The notes beneath the pieces were generated by a model that had not been told where the DNA came from, searched no databases, and worked only from the letters and a program-made list of their open reading frames with translations. From Aulostomus chinensis (taxonomy: Eukaryota > Chordata > Actinopteri > Syngnathiformes > Aulostomidae), in the NCBI GenBank assembly GCA_037954235.1, contig JBBMOA010000012.1, forward strand, positions 15,407,144-15,471,143: a stretch of 64,000 nt of DNA, given 5' to 3'. The stretch's first letter is position 1. Every line of letters begins with the position of its first letter. Both the position numbers and the translations under genes were made by a program. This document shows, in pieces, positions 1 to 13,200 of this stretch.

Positions 1-1045
1 CTTTGAGGGAGTTGGCTTTTGTCACCGCCCCCTTCATACCTGGTCAGAAAGTTGTCCTTGACAACCAGAACTCAAATACCCTTGGACAGACAAAACATAG
101 TCCAGTCCCACCAGTCCTTTGTCTTAATCCCCTTTAGCCAATGTCAAGCAGGCCTGAACGCACTGAAAACACCTTCTACAGCTCCAACGTAGCGGCTCCA
201 CAATCACTCCTGCCATCATGAAGGTCACAGGGTTCCCAGTTTATTGTCTCCGTGCTACAGAGGCGGGGAGGGATCTTTGTGAACAGGTCGCACACTACAC
301 TTTGTGTTGCTGCCAGGCACTAACCCTAACCCTAACCCTAACATTCAATCCACCATCACAGGTGAAAAAATGGGGGTAAAAAAAATAAAACAAGGTGCAT
401 ATTTATTTGGAGCAGTTTAAACCAGATATAAGCGTCATAAAACTGTAACATAGTTTATAGACAACTTAGTAAGAATACGTGGGACTTTGCTAGATTCAAA
501 ACAACAACAACAACAAAAATTAAGATTTGCTGCTTTCCTCTGACTGTTGGGTAAAACTTCAGGGAATTGTTTTGAATTTCTGTACATCAAAAATGATGAT
601 TCTCACTCCCACAACATGAGCAAAAGAACTGGGTGTTCTTTTCGCTGTCATCGCAGTGTCAAAGTTCCTCTGAATCAAACTGGACCCAGAACGCACGATT
701 CTCGCCTTTTTATTTTAAATTATTGGATCGCTGCTCACGTGACCGAGGTGACGGTCGTAGCTGTGTTAAATTCTTATTTCACCTGCTGGTGTAGGTCACA
801 CCTCTAAGCCAGCACGTTAAACTTCGGGAAGTCTTGGCTTTAGTACAGTAAAGTTAAAGTCTTAACTGCGATAAATTAAACTGAGCAGCTTAGCAGCGGT
901 TATCCAGCAGCTTAGGGTCTCCTGCAGCCAACACCGACACATTCAACCGATCTACCTCCACCACACAGACCCGAGCCCCGAGCCACATCACGCAGACCCG
1001 GCAGCTCGCTAACCAGGAGGCTGCTGAGGGGGTTAAGAGCATTAC
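1..1045 (-). other. mpc2: mpc2 intron 1 (partial)
   Basis: This stretch lies downstream of the only visible mpc2 coding exon, on the gene's minus strand, and contains no recognisable second exon, so I read it as the start of intron 1. Its only notable content is a short telomere-like repeat at about 321-344. The open frames here are short and unlike any protein I know. Confidence 0.7.
321..344. repeat. Short interstitial telomere-like repeat
   Basis: Between three and four tandem copies of the hexamer CCCTAA, the vertebrate telomere unit, lie inside the mpc2 intron. The tract is too short to be a chromosome end. Confidence 0.8.
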
Positions 1046-1139
1046 CTGCCGGGTGGTTGTATAGAGGTCTCAGTTTTGCAGGGAGTATGTGTTCGATTCT
1101 GTCCAGAATCCGGTGATAGGACGCTCTGAGTGCAGCCAT
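1046..1139 (-). CDS. mpc2: Mitochondrial pyruvate carrier 2, first coding exon (partial gene)
   Basis: Mpc2 forms a heterodimer with Mpc1 in the inner mitochondrial membrane and carries pyruvate into the matrix. Seen here: an ATG at 1139-1137 with a good context (A at -3, G at +4), then 31 codons that include the family's N-terminal amphipathic segment ending in LRPLYNHPAG. The family consensus, from memory, is LRPLYNHPAGP. The exon ends at 1046 with one base left over, followed by a GTAAT donor. The remaining exons, which carry the membrane helices, are off the left edge. The gene is divergent from dcaf6 (ATG at 5941). MPC2 and DCAF6 are also neighbours in mammals, which supports the call. 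Confidence 0.93.
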
Positions 1140-1414
1140 GATTGTGGAGTTTCCTCTTAGAAATGACCGGAGATGGAACCAAGCTCGGTAAGACAGTTAG
1201 CCAGCTGCTTTAAAGGTCTCCCACTTCTACAATACGCTTGGATGTTATTAAATAAACAAACATGAGAGTGGTTCGAATGAGGGAAGGATGCTGCTGCTGC
1301 CCTACTGTCGACCGTCCCGGGTGGTTCTGTCTGGGTCCGGGCTAACGATGCTAGCTGTCACAGGCTGCTCCGAGGTGACTTTCTGCTTGCGCTGCAACCG
1401 ACCCTGTTTTCCTT

Positions 1415-1470
1415 CCCCCTGATTGGTCCGCCTCGCCCCGCCTGTTCGGTAGCTCCATGTGATTGGTTCA
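1415..1470 (-). promoter_or_regulatory. mpc2 promoter elements: two CCAAT boxes and a GC box
   Basis: Reading toward mpc2 on the minus strand, two CCAAT boxes (ATTGG on plus at 1422-1426 and 1462-1466) flank a GC-box-like run (cctcgccccgcctg, about 1431-1444). They lie roughly 290-330 bases upstream of the mpc2 ATG. A TATA box is not obvious. This arrangement is usual for a housekeeping promoter; the transcription start is not determined. Confidence 0.5.
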
Positions 1471-1749
1471 GACCGGAGCGTTGCTTCTCTAACACCGCGT
1501 ATCTAAACTGAGCAGGATCGACCGGTCTACATAATTCATGCTTTTTGTTTCTCCTGCTAGAGGTTAAAAGTTATCTCCGAGGTTTGCTTAAGGATAAATG
1601 TTTTATATATATAAATAAAACGAAAATATATATGTTCCTATGCTGTGTTATTCTGATGTCCCAGTATGAATTCTGACTGTGTCAAATTTGATGGAAATGG
1701 ATTCCGTGCTGAGGTCATTTATGAGTCTGAGGGCAAAGAGAAGGGATGA

Positions 1750-1765
1750 GTGTGTGTGCGTGTGT

Positions 1766-1796
<31 letters not shown>
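1750..1796. repeat. (GT)n microsatellite running into a G tract
   Basis: About 30 bases of GT repeat with one C interruption, followed directly by 16 G. Confidence 0.95.
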
Positions 1797-2680
1797 TAAA
1801 GAGGGAAGCTCCTCAGGAGGACGAGCCAGTAGAAGAGGGTCGACTCTACACTGGGGGGTGGAGCAGGTGGGGCAGGGAGCTTGGAAGCTGCAGGTTGATG
1901 CTCTGATGGCGTCAGGGTGATAGCGGGCTGGAAGGCTGCAGTATGCAGACTCAAATGAGGAGCATCATTCTGGATCAGCTGTAGCATGAGAACCTGTGTG
2001 CTGCCCCAGTATGGGAGGTCCAGTACCCAAGTACCCTTCCAATGGCCAAACCTTCTTTTTTTTAAAATTCACTTTTAATTTACAAACTCCTTTGAGGAAA
2101 CATTTGCTTGCATATAGAAAGGCAAGGTAAGGAGGTTGGTATTCCCGTTAAAGAGCACGTAAGTGGCAGATATTCCTTTAACGTGGTTTATTCTGCGGTC
2201 TGTAGTCACAATACAGGAAAAAATCAAACTAAGTATAAAATTAAAGTAATAAAGGACTGTATTAATAAGCACAATATTATATTATTCATAAACAGCACCT
2301 CACAGGAGGCTTATATGGATTAGCATAGTTTATTCAAATAAGCATAAATTAACATCAGTCAACTATCAGATAAATAAAAAGTTATCACAGTGTCAGCATT
2401 TAACTATAAACGTAAAACGTAATGAAACTCACCTTCTGTCATTTACACTCAGAAATAAACCATGGAAATCAATGGACAGAGGGAAAAAAAACACAACTAA
2501 CTGCTGCCGGGCACGTATCAGAAGCGAGACGTATACCGCACGCGAGTGTGATGCGTTCAATAGCCTCAGGAAAACAATGGTGCATTCAATAACATAAGAC
2601 ATATGAAAACTTAGCGATGAACTTATAATTTGTAGTAAACTAATCAAATAAATGAACACAACATGGACTTTCGAAAAGTT

Positions 2681-2775
2681 GTCTGTCTCTATGTGTTGGC
2701 CCTGAGATGGACTGGTGACCTGTCCAGGGTGAACCCCGCCTCTCACCCAAAGACTGCTGGGATAGGCTCCACATA
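2681..2775 (+). mobile_element. SINE 3' fragment
   Basis: Closely matches the 3' half of the fuller SINE copy at 60923-61318, including GATGGACTGGTGACC-like and TGGGATAGGCTCC-like blocks, in the opposite orientation. The tRNA-derived head is missing, so this is a truncated copy. Confidence 0.8.
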
Positions 2776-3309
2776 GGCTCCGCCGTGAACGCATATTAAG
2801 ATTTAATGTTTGTCATTCATCTCCACCATCACCATTGACCAGTGACCCTCAGTATCCTCTTCATGATCACTTGTACTACCTGGAAGTCTACGGAATATCA
2901 TAACTCCTGCTGAGTCTGATGTTACATCACTGAATTTTCCAAAACTTTTCATCAGCCATAATAGAATGAGTCTCCTGTGGAAAACACATTGTGATTATGG
3001 ATCCTTCAAAAACAAAAAAAATGGCTTTCATTCAATAACATTAAAGAAATTATGATTGTTTCAAAATGCGCTGAACTTTGTTTTCTTCTTCCATGCAGGA
3101 ATGAACATGTTGTCCTTAACATAATAATAACATCGTACCCCCCCCCCCCCCCAAAAAAAAGTCTTCACACCTCTTTGAACAGTTAAATCAGTGAAAGTTT
3201 CACCTGGTAGGAGTTATTCTTTCAGTATTTGACTAAAAAGCACCTGGGTTTGCTTCTGTAAACAGAAATACTTCTTACCATGTCACTGAATTTCTGCTTT
3301 GTAGAAGCA

Positions 3310-3760
3310 TTTGTACGTTAACCAGAGAGCCTGTGTGTTTGCTTGCTAAGCAGCATTGAAGGCTCAACTCTGCGTCCGTCACTGAGTGCATATCCTTCTC
3401 TTCAGGGGGCCTTCTTCCCGTTTCCTTTGGCTTGTTGCACCTTGGGGCCACAGCTTTGCACGAGCCTCACGATCTTCCTCAGAGAAGTCCTCCTCGAACT
3501 GAACGTACATCTCTTTGCAGACTATTGCTTCTCTTGAGCTCATCCACACGTCATCACCAACGGTCTGCAAGGCCAACTGGATGAGTACAGGTCCGGGCAT
3601 CTTGTTGGTAGCTGCAGTCTACTGGCTCGCAGAGTTTCTCCACTGACAGCGGGGTTCCTCCTGTCAGGACGCCGATCACAGGCTCTCTTGTGTCTTCCTC
3701 GTCTTTTTCAGAAAGGCCCATCAGTCTGAGCTCCCACCTGTGGATGTAGCTATGGTTTGT
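3310..3760 (-). mobile_element. L1-like LINE ORF1, C-terminal part (degenerate)
   Basis: Reading on minus from 3760, the frames encode the RNA-binding and C-terminal part of an L1-type ORF1 protein: WELRLMGL, then SEKDEEDTREPVIGVL, then EDFSEEDREARAKLWPQ, and after a frame change GYALSDGRRVEP. These match the usual order in fish L1 ORF1 proteins (from memory). At least one frameshift separates the last block, so it is not intact. I see no ORF2 (endonuclease and reverse transcriptase) following on this strand. Confidence 0.8.
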
Positions 3761-4345
3761 TTAGATACTTAATTCAAACACAGTTAATTTACAGTTCTTT
3801 ACATTTCCTATTCATTATGATCGGTATATACATTTATTTTATTCGTTAATTACTGAATAACACGATTTCATTTAGCGCGACAATTACCACAATCCAAATC
3901 TGGAGGCTGTTCTCGCGCTATTGAGCAGACTTTCACTTTCTTTCGAATCACGCGACGGCGTCTCCTTCCTGACTCGCTGGAGTGTTGAATGAACCCATGG
4001 GTCTTCACCTTCACGCACATTCTAACTTTATTCATCTTAGGACTCGGGAGATACTATAAAGTCTACAAGGACTGCCGTCTTCAAGATCTGCTGACAATTC
4101 CCTCATTGAGGCACGCAGCCAACGAGGTATTTACGTTTCTGTATATTATTCCTCTGAATCGTTGTTAGTTACATGTCATACTTTACCTACGTCGTATACG
4201 GTTTGGTGTTGTGCTCGGTGAGCTCATTATTTTTGTGTCAATTGTATTATTTGTCCAGTTTTCGCAGCGTTGATGGAGAGTTGGAAGCTTCGTTAAACCT
4301 GTTGAAAAGGAAATAACTCGTGTTCGTCGTGCCTGGGGGAGTTCC
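3752..4345. other. Segment interrupting the LINE ORF1
   Basis: The two ORF1 pieces would be continuous if this segment of about 590 bases were absent (…ARLKK on one side, WELRLMGL on the other). It has no clear terminal inverted repeats. It contains a plus-strand frame at 3989-4126 (46 codons, MNPWVFTF… with a hydrophobic N-terminus) followed by a GTATTT donor-like site. I do not recognise that peptide and cannot say whether it is expressed. Confidence 0.45.
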
Positions 4346-5040
4346 AGCAGCTTCTTCAATCTGGCTCGCTCCACACACATCCGCTGCAGAGAAACATTTT
4401 CTATTCTCGGCAACATCATTTCTTCTCTCATTTTGCGTATTTCTCCCTTGTTTTCTGTCACCGCTCGTGTGTTTACTTCCACTCGACTTTCCAATGTTTT
4501 CAGCCCGTCATCTTGTTCATCCAATCTCTTTATCAGAGCTTGACTTGAATTGAAGATGGTTTGATTTGCAACCTCACCCGGCTGTTTGTTCTTGTCTTGA
4601 CTCTGTGGTTTCATTTTTGGGGGGGTTGGTCTGGGCAGTGGTGTGTGGTCGTGAAGCGTTTTCTGGTTTTCTCCATTCATCGCCTCTATTTCTTTAAGTT
4701 CCTCTTCATCACCTGCCTCCCGCGGGGCCGTCAGGTTGCGTCCATGTCCGTTAGCGTTAGCGTCTCCTTCACGTTGGGAAGGAGCAAAAAGTGGTCTGCC
4801 TCGACGAAACCAGAACTCCCTGGCGCGCAGGAGTTTTTCATGCAATTTTCTGCGCAGTTGGTTGTTTTCCCCAAAGAACAGTCTGTCTTGGACGGTTTCA
4901 AAACTTTAATAACAGAGCCTGCAAAAAACGCCCCCCGTCACTCCTCCATATTAACTCCTTGGAAATACAACAGAATGGCTCGTTTTCTGATATCCTGACG
5001 TTTCCCAGGTACCGTGAAGGGGGTCTGGAGGAGGGACTGT
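4340..5040 (-). mobile_element. L1-like LINE 5' region and N-terminal ORF1
   Basis: The minus-strand frame runs from about 4900 to 4345. It encodes a basic N-terminus, a proline/lysine-rich stretch, then a heptad-like coiled coil (ALIKRLDEQDDGLKTLESRV and onward to ENVSLQRMC), typical of the L1 ORF1 trimerisation region. About 4910-5040 probably belongs to the element's 5' leader. A copy that keeps the 5' end but lacks ORF2 is the reverse of the usual 5' truncation. Confidence 0.65.
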
Positions 5041-5940
5041 CATTGGGACCCGTTGGACTGGAAGCCTATTCAACATAGACGAAATTAAAGTTTTTCAAAT
5101 AGCCAAATCGAGGAGTGCATCCCCAAATTATAGGCCGCATACATAACCAGCCTCTATGGTTTCTACTGCACACCTGCCAAAAACAATCATTTCAACCAAG
5201 CGTCTTATCAGGTATTAGTATCCAGATATTACCCTGTAAAACGACTGTAAACCTGCGGACAGTCGCAAATGTGAAACTTTACAACACTGATAACAGGAAG
5301 CATTTAAAGAGAGAAGGAAACAGAGAGAAAGTTGGATTATTAGTATTAAAGATTTTACTGGTTGCTATCAGCTGTCCTCCTGTTTCAAATCTATCTTAAA
5401 GAGATTGCATTTGGAGTCCCTTTAGGTATGCAAAAAAACAATTTTACAGTGGAATGGGACTCAATTGTTCACTGCTGCGTTATTTATAGGAATTTGTATT
5501 TTAGAGTTATTTCAATGTATGGAGGTTTTCATGTCAAATTTATTAATTTATTGGTAGAGGAACCGCCCCTTTGAGGCTAAATAAATATAAATCGAGCGCA
5601 CTTAATCTGTCTCTGAAAACACGTATGCTATCGCGTTGTTTGGTCACAGCTGACTGTTGTCCGCAGGCCAGGCTAGCAGGACGGAGAGTTAGCAGTCCAG
5701 TGAGCAGGAGTACAGCCAGGGGAAAGTCAGAAGGACGGCGGAGACAGTTCAGGAGACAGTCTTTCTCTCCCAGCGATGCAAACCTTGAGTGTCTTAGCTA
5801 GCTAACGTTAGCATCGTCCCCTTAGGCAGGGACTGATATTGATGGCAAAACTGAAGCGACTGTAGATAATAGGCGACATTAGCGGGGTAGTGTTAGCTTA
5901 GTTTCAATGTTATTGTTAATTAAAAACACCGTCGGTCACA

Positions 5941-7199
5941 ATGTCTTGCTCTGGCAACCTGGTTTGGGATGTAAATAAACGCTTAATTGGATACAGCGAG
6001 CCTAACACCATCAGGACCAACTATTTAGGTAAGGACCAAAGATCTTTAATGCTAACAGTGTCGCAGGTGAGCTCCCAGGAGGACATGGACTATATTTCTG
6101 TGTGTGTTTAGCATATAGCCCCTCTGCCAGCTGATAAACTGACCACACACGTCTGTTCTCTTGCCTTTATCTACCATCTACTGATATTCAAACAATATGC
6201 TATACTCCTGTGAAAGTGAAAGTGTGAGATCCCAGTGCTAAAGTAGCTAATTTACCAGATGAAGTTGTGTGCAGCTGAGGGTTGAGTGACAGTTCTCTTT
6301 ATTTACGTTATTACATTGCACAGGAGGTGCAGCATGAGTGCAATTTCTCGGTAATTAAGGGATAAAGTTGAAGTCGCCATTGGCGTTGTTCAGGCTGCAT
6401 ATGCATTAGCAGGAGTATTGCTCTAAATGTAAAACATGAAAGCATGGGTCGATGAAGTCAATGTATTCATGAGGAGGCATCTTGGAGTGCTGCATGAGTG
6501 TGCAGGCAGCTGCCATGAAACAACAAAGAGCTGAAAGTCAGTTCATTCAATTATTATTAAAATCAAAATTTGACCAATCCCAGGAGCTGTTATATTTTTA
6601 AAGATAAATTACATTCCATCAGCTTTCCATAAATGAAACAGCGCTGTCTGAGAAGTTTCCTCAGTAAAAATCACAATATTATTTTATTATTTTTGGGGGG
6701 AAATGCTTAAATGACCATTCCCATATATAATGACAATATGATTATATCCTTATCACATCTGTCAAAAATAATTGCGATATGATTTTTATTTCGATTATCC
6801 CTCTCAAAGTCTCATACATTTAGACGTATAACAAACATACAATGTAAATGGTTCGAAATCCCAAAAATGAAAACATCATCAGCAAATATTGGTCTTTTTC
6901 AAGTCAAGTATTTTCTTCTGTGTTCTACATTTCCTCGATTACTTTTTTTAAAATTCACAATGTTTGCATTTTTCAGTATGTACAAAATGTGAATATCACA
7001 TAGGTTTGTTTTTATACAGATAAAACTGACATCAGTACATACCAGCTATCGGCCATATTGGTTATGAAATACCAGCCTAGATGATATTGGCCTTATTGGG
7101 TGTCAGACCTCTTTAGGCTGCGAAGGATTCATGTTTATTGAAAAGAAAAGAAAACCAAAAGGTATGCTGCTAAGAAGTTGCCAGTACAGTAAATAACTG

Positions 7200-7243
<44 letters not shown>

Positions 7244-10200
7244 TGTCATTTAACCCTTCTGAGTAGATAATCAGAGCAAAATACTTAATTTTCCTGCAGT
7301 ATTTGTCCTCGTTATATCATCAAGTGTCCTGTTTCTGTCTGTCACGCCCGTGTGACTCCGTGTCCGTTCTGAGACACAACTACACACCAGAGTCTGTTTT
7401 CGAGAATTTGTGTGCGATGACGTTCGTCTAACAGTCAGCACCTGATAGTGCTTGAATGAGATTTATAGGCCGGCCTGCGTAGGTAGGGCAGGGGCTACTG
7501 AGGTTTAGTCACTGCTTTATTTAGCTTGACTGAGATCTGCTTCAACCTGTTATTGTGTATGGTCAGAGAATCTTTGCATTGGTGTGTGGGTCAGAGCGCT
7601 TGTGGGGTATTTTTAGCTCTTCAAGTGGTGGTGGTGGTGGGGGGGGGGGGCAATAGCTTTTTGTCTGCTTGAAAATCTGACGTGGAAACTTTTGGGACGT
7701 TGGAAGAACATCAGAATGATTTCCCCCCCCCCAAAAAAAAACTATAACAAACTTACCAAATGGTTTCCTTTCAATCCCCATTTAGCACATCCCACTATCT
7801 ACTACCACTATTTTAAGTACATTTATAGTTGTTTATCAGTTGTCTTTTATTCCCATGAAATATATTTTTGGCATTACTGTTACCATTAAATTTAGTACAA
7901 CCAAAAATGTTAAAGTTGTCAGTAATATGTGTGCAATTTTTTCAATAACCAATCAAGGACTCATGGTAACATTGAGTTATAAGATTGCAAAATTAAATAG
8001 AAAATGTGTTCACTTAAATTGCTAAATTTTTGATAAGATGATTTGTGAACTCTCTTACATGCCAGGTGAAAATGACTGTTTCAGTTTGTATTGTAACATT
8101 TGTCAATGATGAGCACTGATCCGATTATCTGACATCGGATTTTTCCATACATACAAAAAGCAGATATTGTGATCTGTGTCTGTCGATGGACAGTGTCTGC
8201 GTATGTGGTATATATTGATTTTCCCCCTATATTAGTATGCACATACGCATCATGTACGCCCTTGATTTGTGACACTTTGTAAGGATTTTTTTGGAACCTT
8301 GATTATGCTTTCTTTTAAGAAAGAACAACCAATAACTAATCTGGTGACTTTAAAGCCCACCTTTGCATCTGCAGTCTGTTCATAACCCTGAGCGATATTT
8401 CTTCCATATTTAATATCTTTTCATTCTAATTTTATCAGGGCTCATTTGCAACAGTGTTAACTGAAGCTCTGTTCTGCAGCAACTGGCTACCACAAAATCT
8501 ATCTCAGACATTTTATTGTTCTTTTTTTCCAGATAGAAAAATAACCTTCCTACTTGTATGAAGGGTTTTCAAACCCAGCGAGTTGCAACAATCCCGTTTT
8601 ATTCCAACAGAGAATTCTAGAATAACCTTTGGATGTCTGTCATACTGCAACTTTAAAATTTGAAAGCTCGTTTTTCCTGCTATATTGTTTCTAGTGCTGT
8701 TGGTTATGAGTTTTTGTGTTTCAACAGCACCTCTCATAAATGAAGGACTTTTTGTGTTTGCACGAGGACCATTTCAATTGTACCGTCATGTGAACGCACC
8801 GCGTGAATAGTGTGTGCACTTTGGATTCGAGCTCTTAACTTGTCATAAAATAGCTGTGTTTCATCACAAAAACAAACCTTGAATTATATAGAAACGTTCA
8901 AAATGAGAACTCAGACGTGTTCTTTTTGAATTTGCTGGAGGAAAGATGAGCTTATCAGACATTTTTCGTTGCATTGGGTGTCGTCTAAGACCAGCAAGAG
9001 CTCATGAACCGTCTCCATTTGTTGGAGGGGACGATCGGTCTGCATCATATCAGTACAAAGAACAGAAACACTGGGGGGAGCGTATGATGTGATATGTTCT
9101 ACTAGTCTGTAAAACTCACATTGTGTTCATTTTCAGTGAGGTGAAACGTGCATCAGCTAAGACCAATAGTGCCAGTTTATCAGGATATGCGTTACATTCT
9201 GTAAATGAATAGATGTCATCAGTCATTCTTTTCACGAAGCTCCATATAATATTCCATTATAATTACCGTATATATCAGGATATGACCACTGGCCTCGCAA
9301 TATGCCTCCGATCCAGATCTGACTCAAAATATATTTATTTATTTTGCATAATTTTGCAGATGGACAACACAGATAGCAAAGAATAATAATGGCAATACCT
9401 TAAAGGACCTTTTCTTTTGTGGCAAATCAAAGTATTACAGTGTGCACACGGTGCAAAAGCTAAAAGGAACAACTGTAAAACTATAGAAGTCATTTTAAAA
9501 GTCAAATAACAAAGACATAGATGCAGCAATATGATAAAGATAAGAAAAGCTTAATAAACCTACAAAAACAGTCTCCCTGTAATAAGAACATTTAATGTAA
9601 AAAGACAAGTGTGTTTTAGTGTTACGATATTCTATCAAATGACGTATTTGTTTCAATCGCTTTTTTTTTTTAAAGAAAAGAGTGCAAACCGAATGAACAC
9701 ACCATCCAAATTCAATGTTGAAAGCCATGTTGTCTCAAAAATGTCACCAAGTTGTTTCCTGTCATCCTGCTGCTAGACGGATTCACACACAAACAGAAGA
9801 CACAAATTCACTTAATCAAAAGTAAAATCCTGAGATAACATTCAGCGTGCGCTGCTTCTCTCTATTCACAGGTAGAAGAGAATTTGTCCAGAGGCTGAAA
9901 CTTGAAGCGACGCTGAATGTACACGATGGCTGCGTGAGTACCTCACACAAGTCTTAGAAATAAACGGAGAAACATTATCAAGATGTGTGTGTGTGTGTGT
10001 GTGTGCGTGGGTGTGGGTGCAGGTGCGCACGCACTGCAGAGAAACCCCTTTCCTGTCACTTTTCCTGAGTTGAGAGTGTGAAGCCTCAGCGTCTGACAGG
10101 GAGCTGATCTCTGACTCGAGGCCAGGTGGTAAATGCCTCTGAGAAACCTGAGGCTGACACAACAGTCACACGTCCTGTCACACTATCAGCCTGCTGCCAG

Positions 10201-13200
10201 CCCGGCGCTCCGACACACTTCAACAACAACTGCTTCGGTTGCAGGGGAACTCCACTTCGGGATTGCTCCGGTTCTCAGGGAAATAAGGAACATTTTAGGA
10301 ATATATTTGCTGTATTAGTGAAATTTATGAGCCTTAATCTGTCAGGTTCTACGCTGGAGTCTAGAATATTAATGTGAGCCATTTATGTGGCAAAAACACA
10401 ACTTCTTTTCTAAAATGCATCTGCTTTTCTTACAAAACAAACACTTTTAACGTAGGATGGGAGAGCTGGTGGTGATGAAACAAGGAAGACACACACCAAA
10501 CATGAGGAATCAGTACAAATATGCTGAATTGGGTCTTGCAATGGAAAGGAAACATTTTTAAAGTAAAGCATTTGTGAAAGAATGAGAGATTCATAGAATT
10601 ATCCAGAGAAATACCAAGATGTGCCTCTGTGACTGCGACTCTACATTGCGCAGGGTTTTTGATGAAGGCCCCATGATACGTCACATTTCATCACTCCATC
10701 TCATCCTCTGACTGAATCTGCCCGTCTCCATCTGTCCGTTAATCTTTCATCACGAGAGACAGCGTCAGAAGCATTTACGCTCAGCCGCCTACATACTTTT
10801 GTATCTACAGATGTTAAGCCTCGTCTCTTAAAACCCGCGAAAATGTCACACGTTTGAAGCGTGTGCTCAACGTGGGAGAGACTGACGGATTGTCCTCTGA
10901 GATGAAGAGCATCACAAGGACACCAGAAGCAGTTGTTAATGAAATATTGATCGCAGAGCGACAACAAACCCTGAACTCAGTGATCTGCAGTTGTCACGCT
11001 CCACTTTAAATTAAAGGATAGATTGAAATGGAATCTGTGATCACAATTGAAGACCGTAAAATCAGAGTTTTGCTGCTGATTACTTTGTTGACAAGCTCCC
11101 AAACATTTGTGCTGCACATTTGAAATGGAATTCCGTGCTTTCGGGAACGGAAAGCGCTTCAGCTTTCGCTGTGTTTGTTCGGCCCTCTTTTATTTGAAAA
11201 TGAAAAGACTTTTTTTTTTTTTTTAAAGAATCCTGTCACGTCTTCCTCGAGCCCATTGTGTTGCATTTGAGGATTCCCCCCCCCTTTTTTTTTTTAATTG
11301 CAGAAAATATCCAATATAAATTCTAAGTTGTTTTTAAGACAATTTTTTATAAACTAAAATTAGAAAAGGAGCACTTAGATAGATGATAGATAGGTGCACC
11401 AGATTTAGTAGAAAGTTCATTTCTATCTGTTGTCCTCATACAATAAACACAAAATACGCATAACAGAATACAACATCGACGATATCTGATACATTCACTT
11501 CGTTTCTAATGTTAGAAATAAACATTTATTCAGTTTCCGGCAGCCAGAGATGAATTTTGAAATGTCCTGTCAACACCACATTTTTCACCATAGAACACCA
11601 GATCAGTTATGTTAAACTTCAGCATATTAAACCAGTTCGACCAGTAAACCCTCACATTGGACGACCTGGAACCACAGAATATTTGGGAGCTTGAACCTAA
11701 AAGTCTCAAACACGGTGGCAGATTAACTGTCTTTTACGTCTGCCAATCAATGAACGGACTAATCCGTTCAGCTCTAATGTAACTAAACTGCTTACTGGGT
11801 CAGTGTGTTCACTTAATTCAAGCTCTCGTGTGTCCATCTGTCTGTCCGCAGGTCAACACTATATCCTGGAACGACACGGGAGAATACATCCTGTCAGGGT
11901 CAGACGATACATTTCTGGCAATCACCAACCCTTACAACAAAAAGGTTGGTCACTTACCTAGAAGCAACTTCAAAGCTCACCCATAATGCCTTTATTTCAC
12001 TGTATCTTTTCAAAGAAATTACAACTTAATGTTTTATGGTAGCTTATGAATTGTTTTTTTCCAGTACCCAACATGCACAAATATCTCGCATCTCTAACGG
12101 AAACACGACTGATGACTCTGTAGTGGAAACTAAATTAGCACCCAATGGTGAACGTGGGTGCCTGTGAGGATGCCTTGCTGCTCTCAGCTGGCTTCATCAG
12201 TTCCTTTCCTGCAGCCTGATCCAGTCAGGAAACATCTATTCTTGCTTCTCTCCTCCAGGTCAAGAAGTCAATACGCTCAGGTCACCGGGCGAATATCTTC
12301 AGCGCTAAGTTCATGCCTCACACCAACGACCAGGAGATAGTGTCTTGCTCCGGAGACGGCATTATCTACTACACCCACACGGAGAAGAGTCCTGAGTACA
12401 ACCGACAGTGTCAGTTCACCTGCCATTACGGAACAGCGTATGAGGTACCAAGAACTCTGGCCATCAGTTCACACATCGCGTATCAATTCCTCTCTCACAT
12501 TTCACAATCTTTCAGATTATGACGGTACCAAATGACCCCTACACCTTTCTGTCGTGTGGGGAGGATGGCACGGTGCGATGGTTTGACCTTCGCATGAAAA
12601 CTAGCTGCACTAAAGAAGACTGCAAAGATGTACGGTGAACAGAAATATCACATTGTCCTGAATGTCTGCGTACTTGTTTACGAGAGTCTTTTTTTGTGCT
12701 ACTTGAAAACAACAACAACAACAACAACAACAAATTGTTATGAATGAATCTTTGACAGGACATCCTGATCAACTGCCGAAGAGCAGCCACCTCCATATCC
12801 ATCTCTCCGTTGGTGCCCTACTACCTGGCGGTGGGCTGCTCTGACAGTTCGGTGCGCATCTACGACAGACGCATGCTGGGCACCAGAGCAACGGGTAAAG
12901 TGACATCATCACCCTCCTTTGACTTCACATTCCCACTGACACTTAGTTTTTTTTGTTTAGTTTTGCTGTAGCAGAATGCACACAACTGAAGTCCAAAGCT
13001 TTGTTGTAATGATTTTAACCGACACCAGGCAGGTCAACAGCGTGGGGCGGGGCTTTCAGCGGTTCCATCTGAGGAGTTTTATTCGTATTATCAGTAGTTA
13101 TAAGTATTATCACTCTCAGGTCAGTTTTGGAAGTCATCTCCTCCACACTCACCTGAAAGAGGGTGCAGTTTTTAGCAGGTAATAAAAGACCTCCGGTACA

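Larger units (their letters stand above)
1140..5940. other. Intergenic region between divergent mpc2 and dcaf6
   Basis: Holds the mpc2 promoter (about 1140-1500), a (GT)n/(G)n tract, a partial SINE (2681-2775), a C15-A8 homopolymer junction (3138-3160), a broken L1-like ORF1 (about 3310-5040), and presumed dcaf6 5' UTR and promoter sequence after about 5600. I see no other confident gene. Confidence 0.7.

Noticed and set aside
321..344. Chromosome end indicated by CCCTAA repeats
   Set aside because: Only three to four units inside an intron, with ordinary gene sequence on both sides.
1715..1987. 90-codon minus-strand frame with His-Thr repeats
   Set aside because: It arises from the GT/G tract on the other strand and has no splice or family support.
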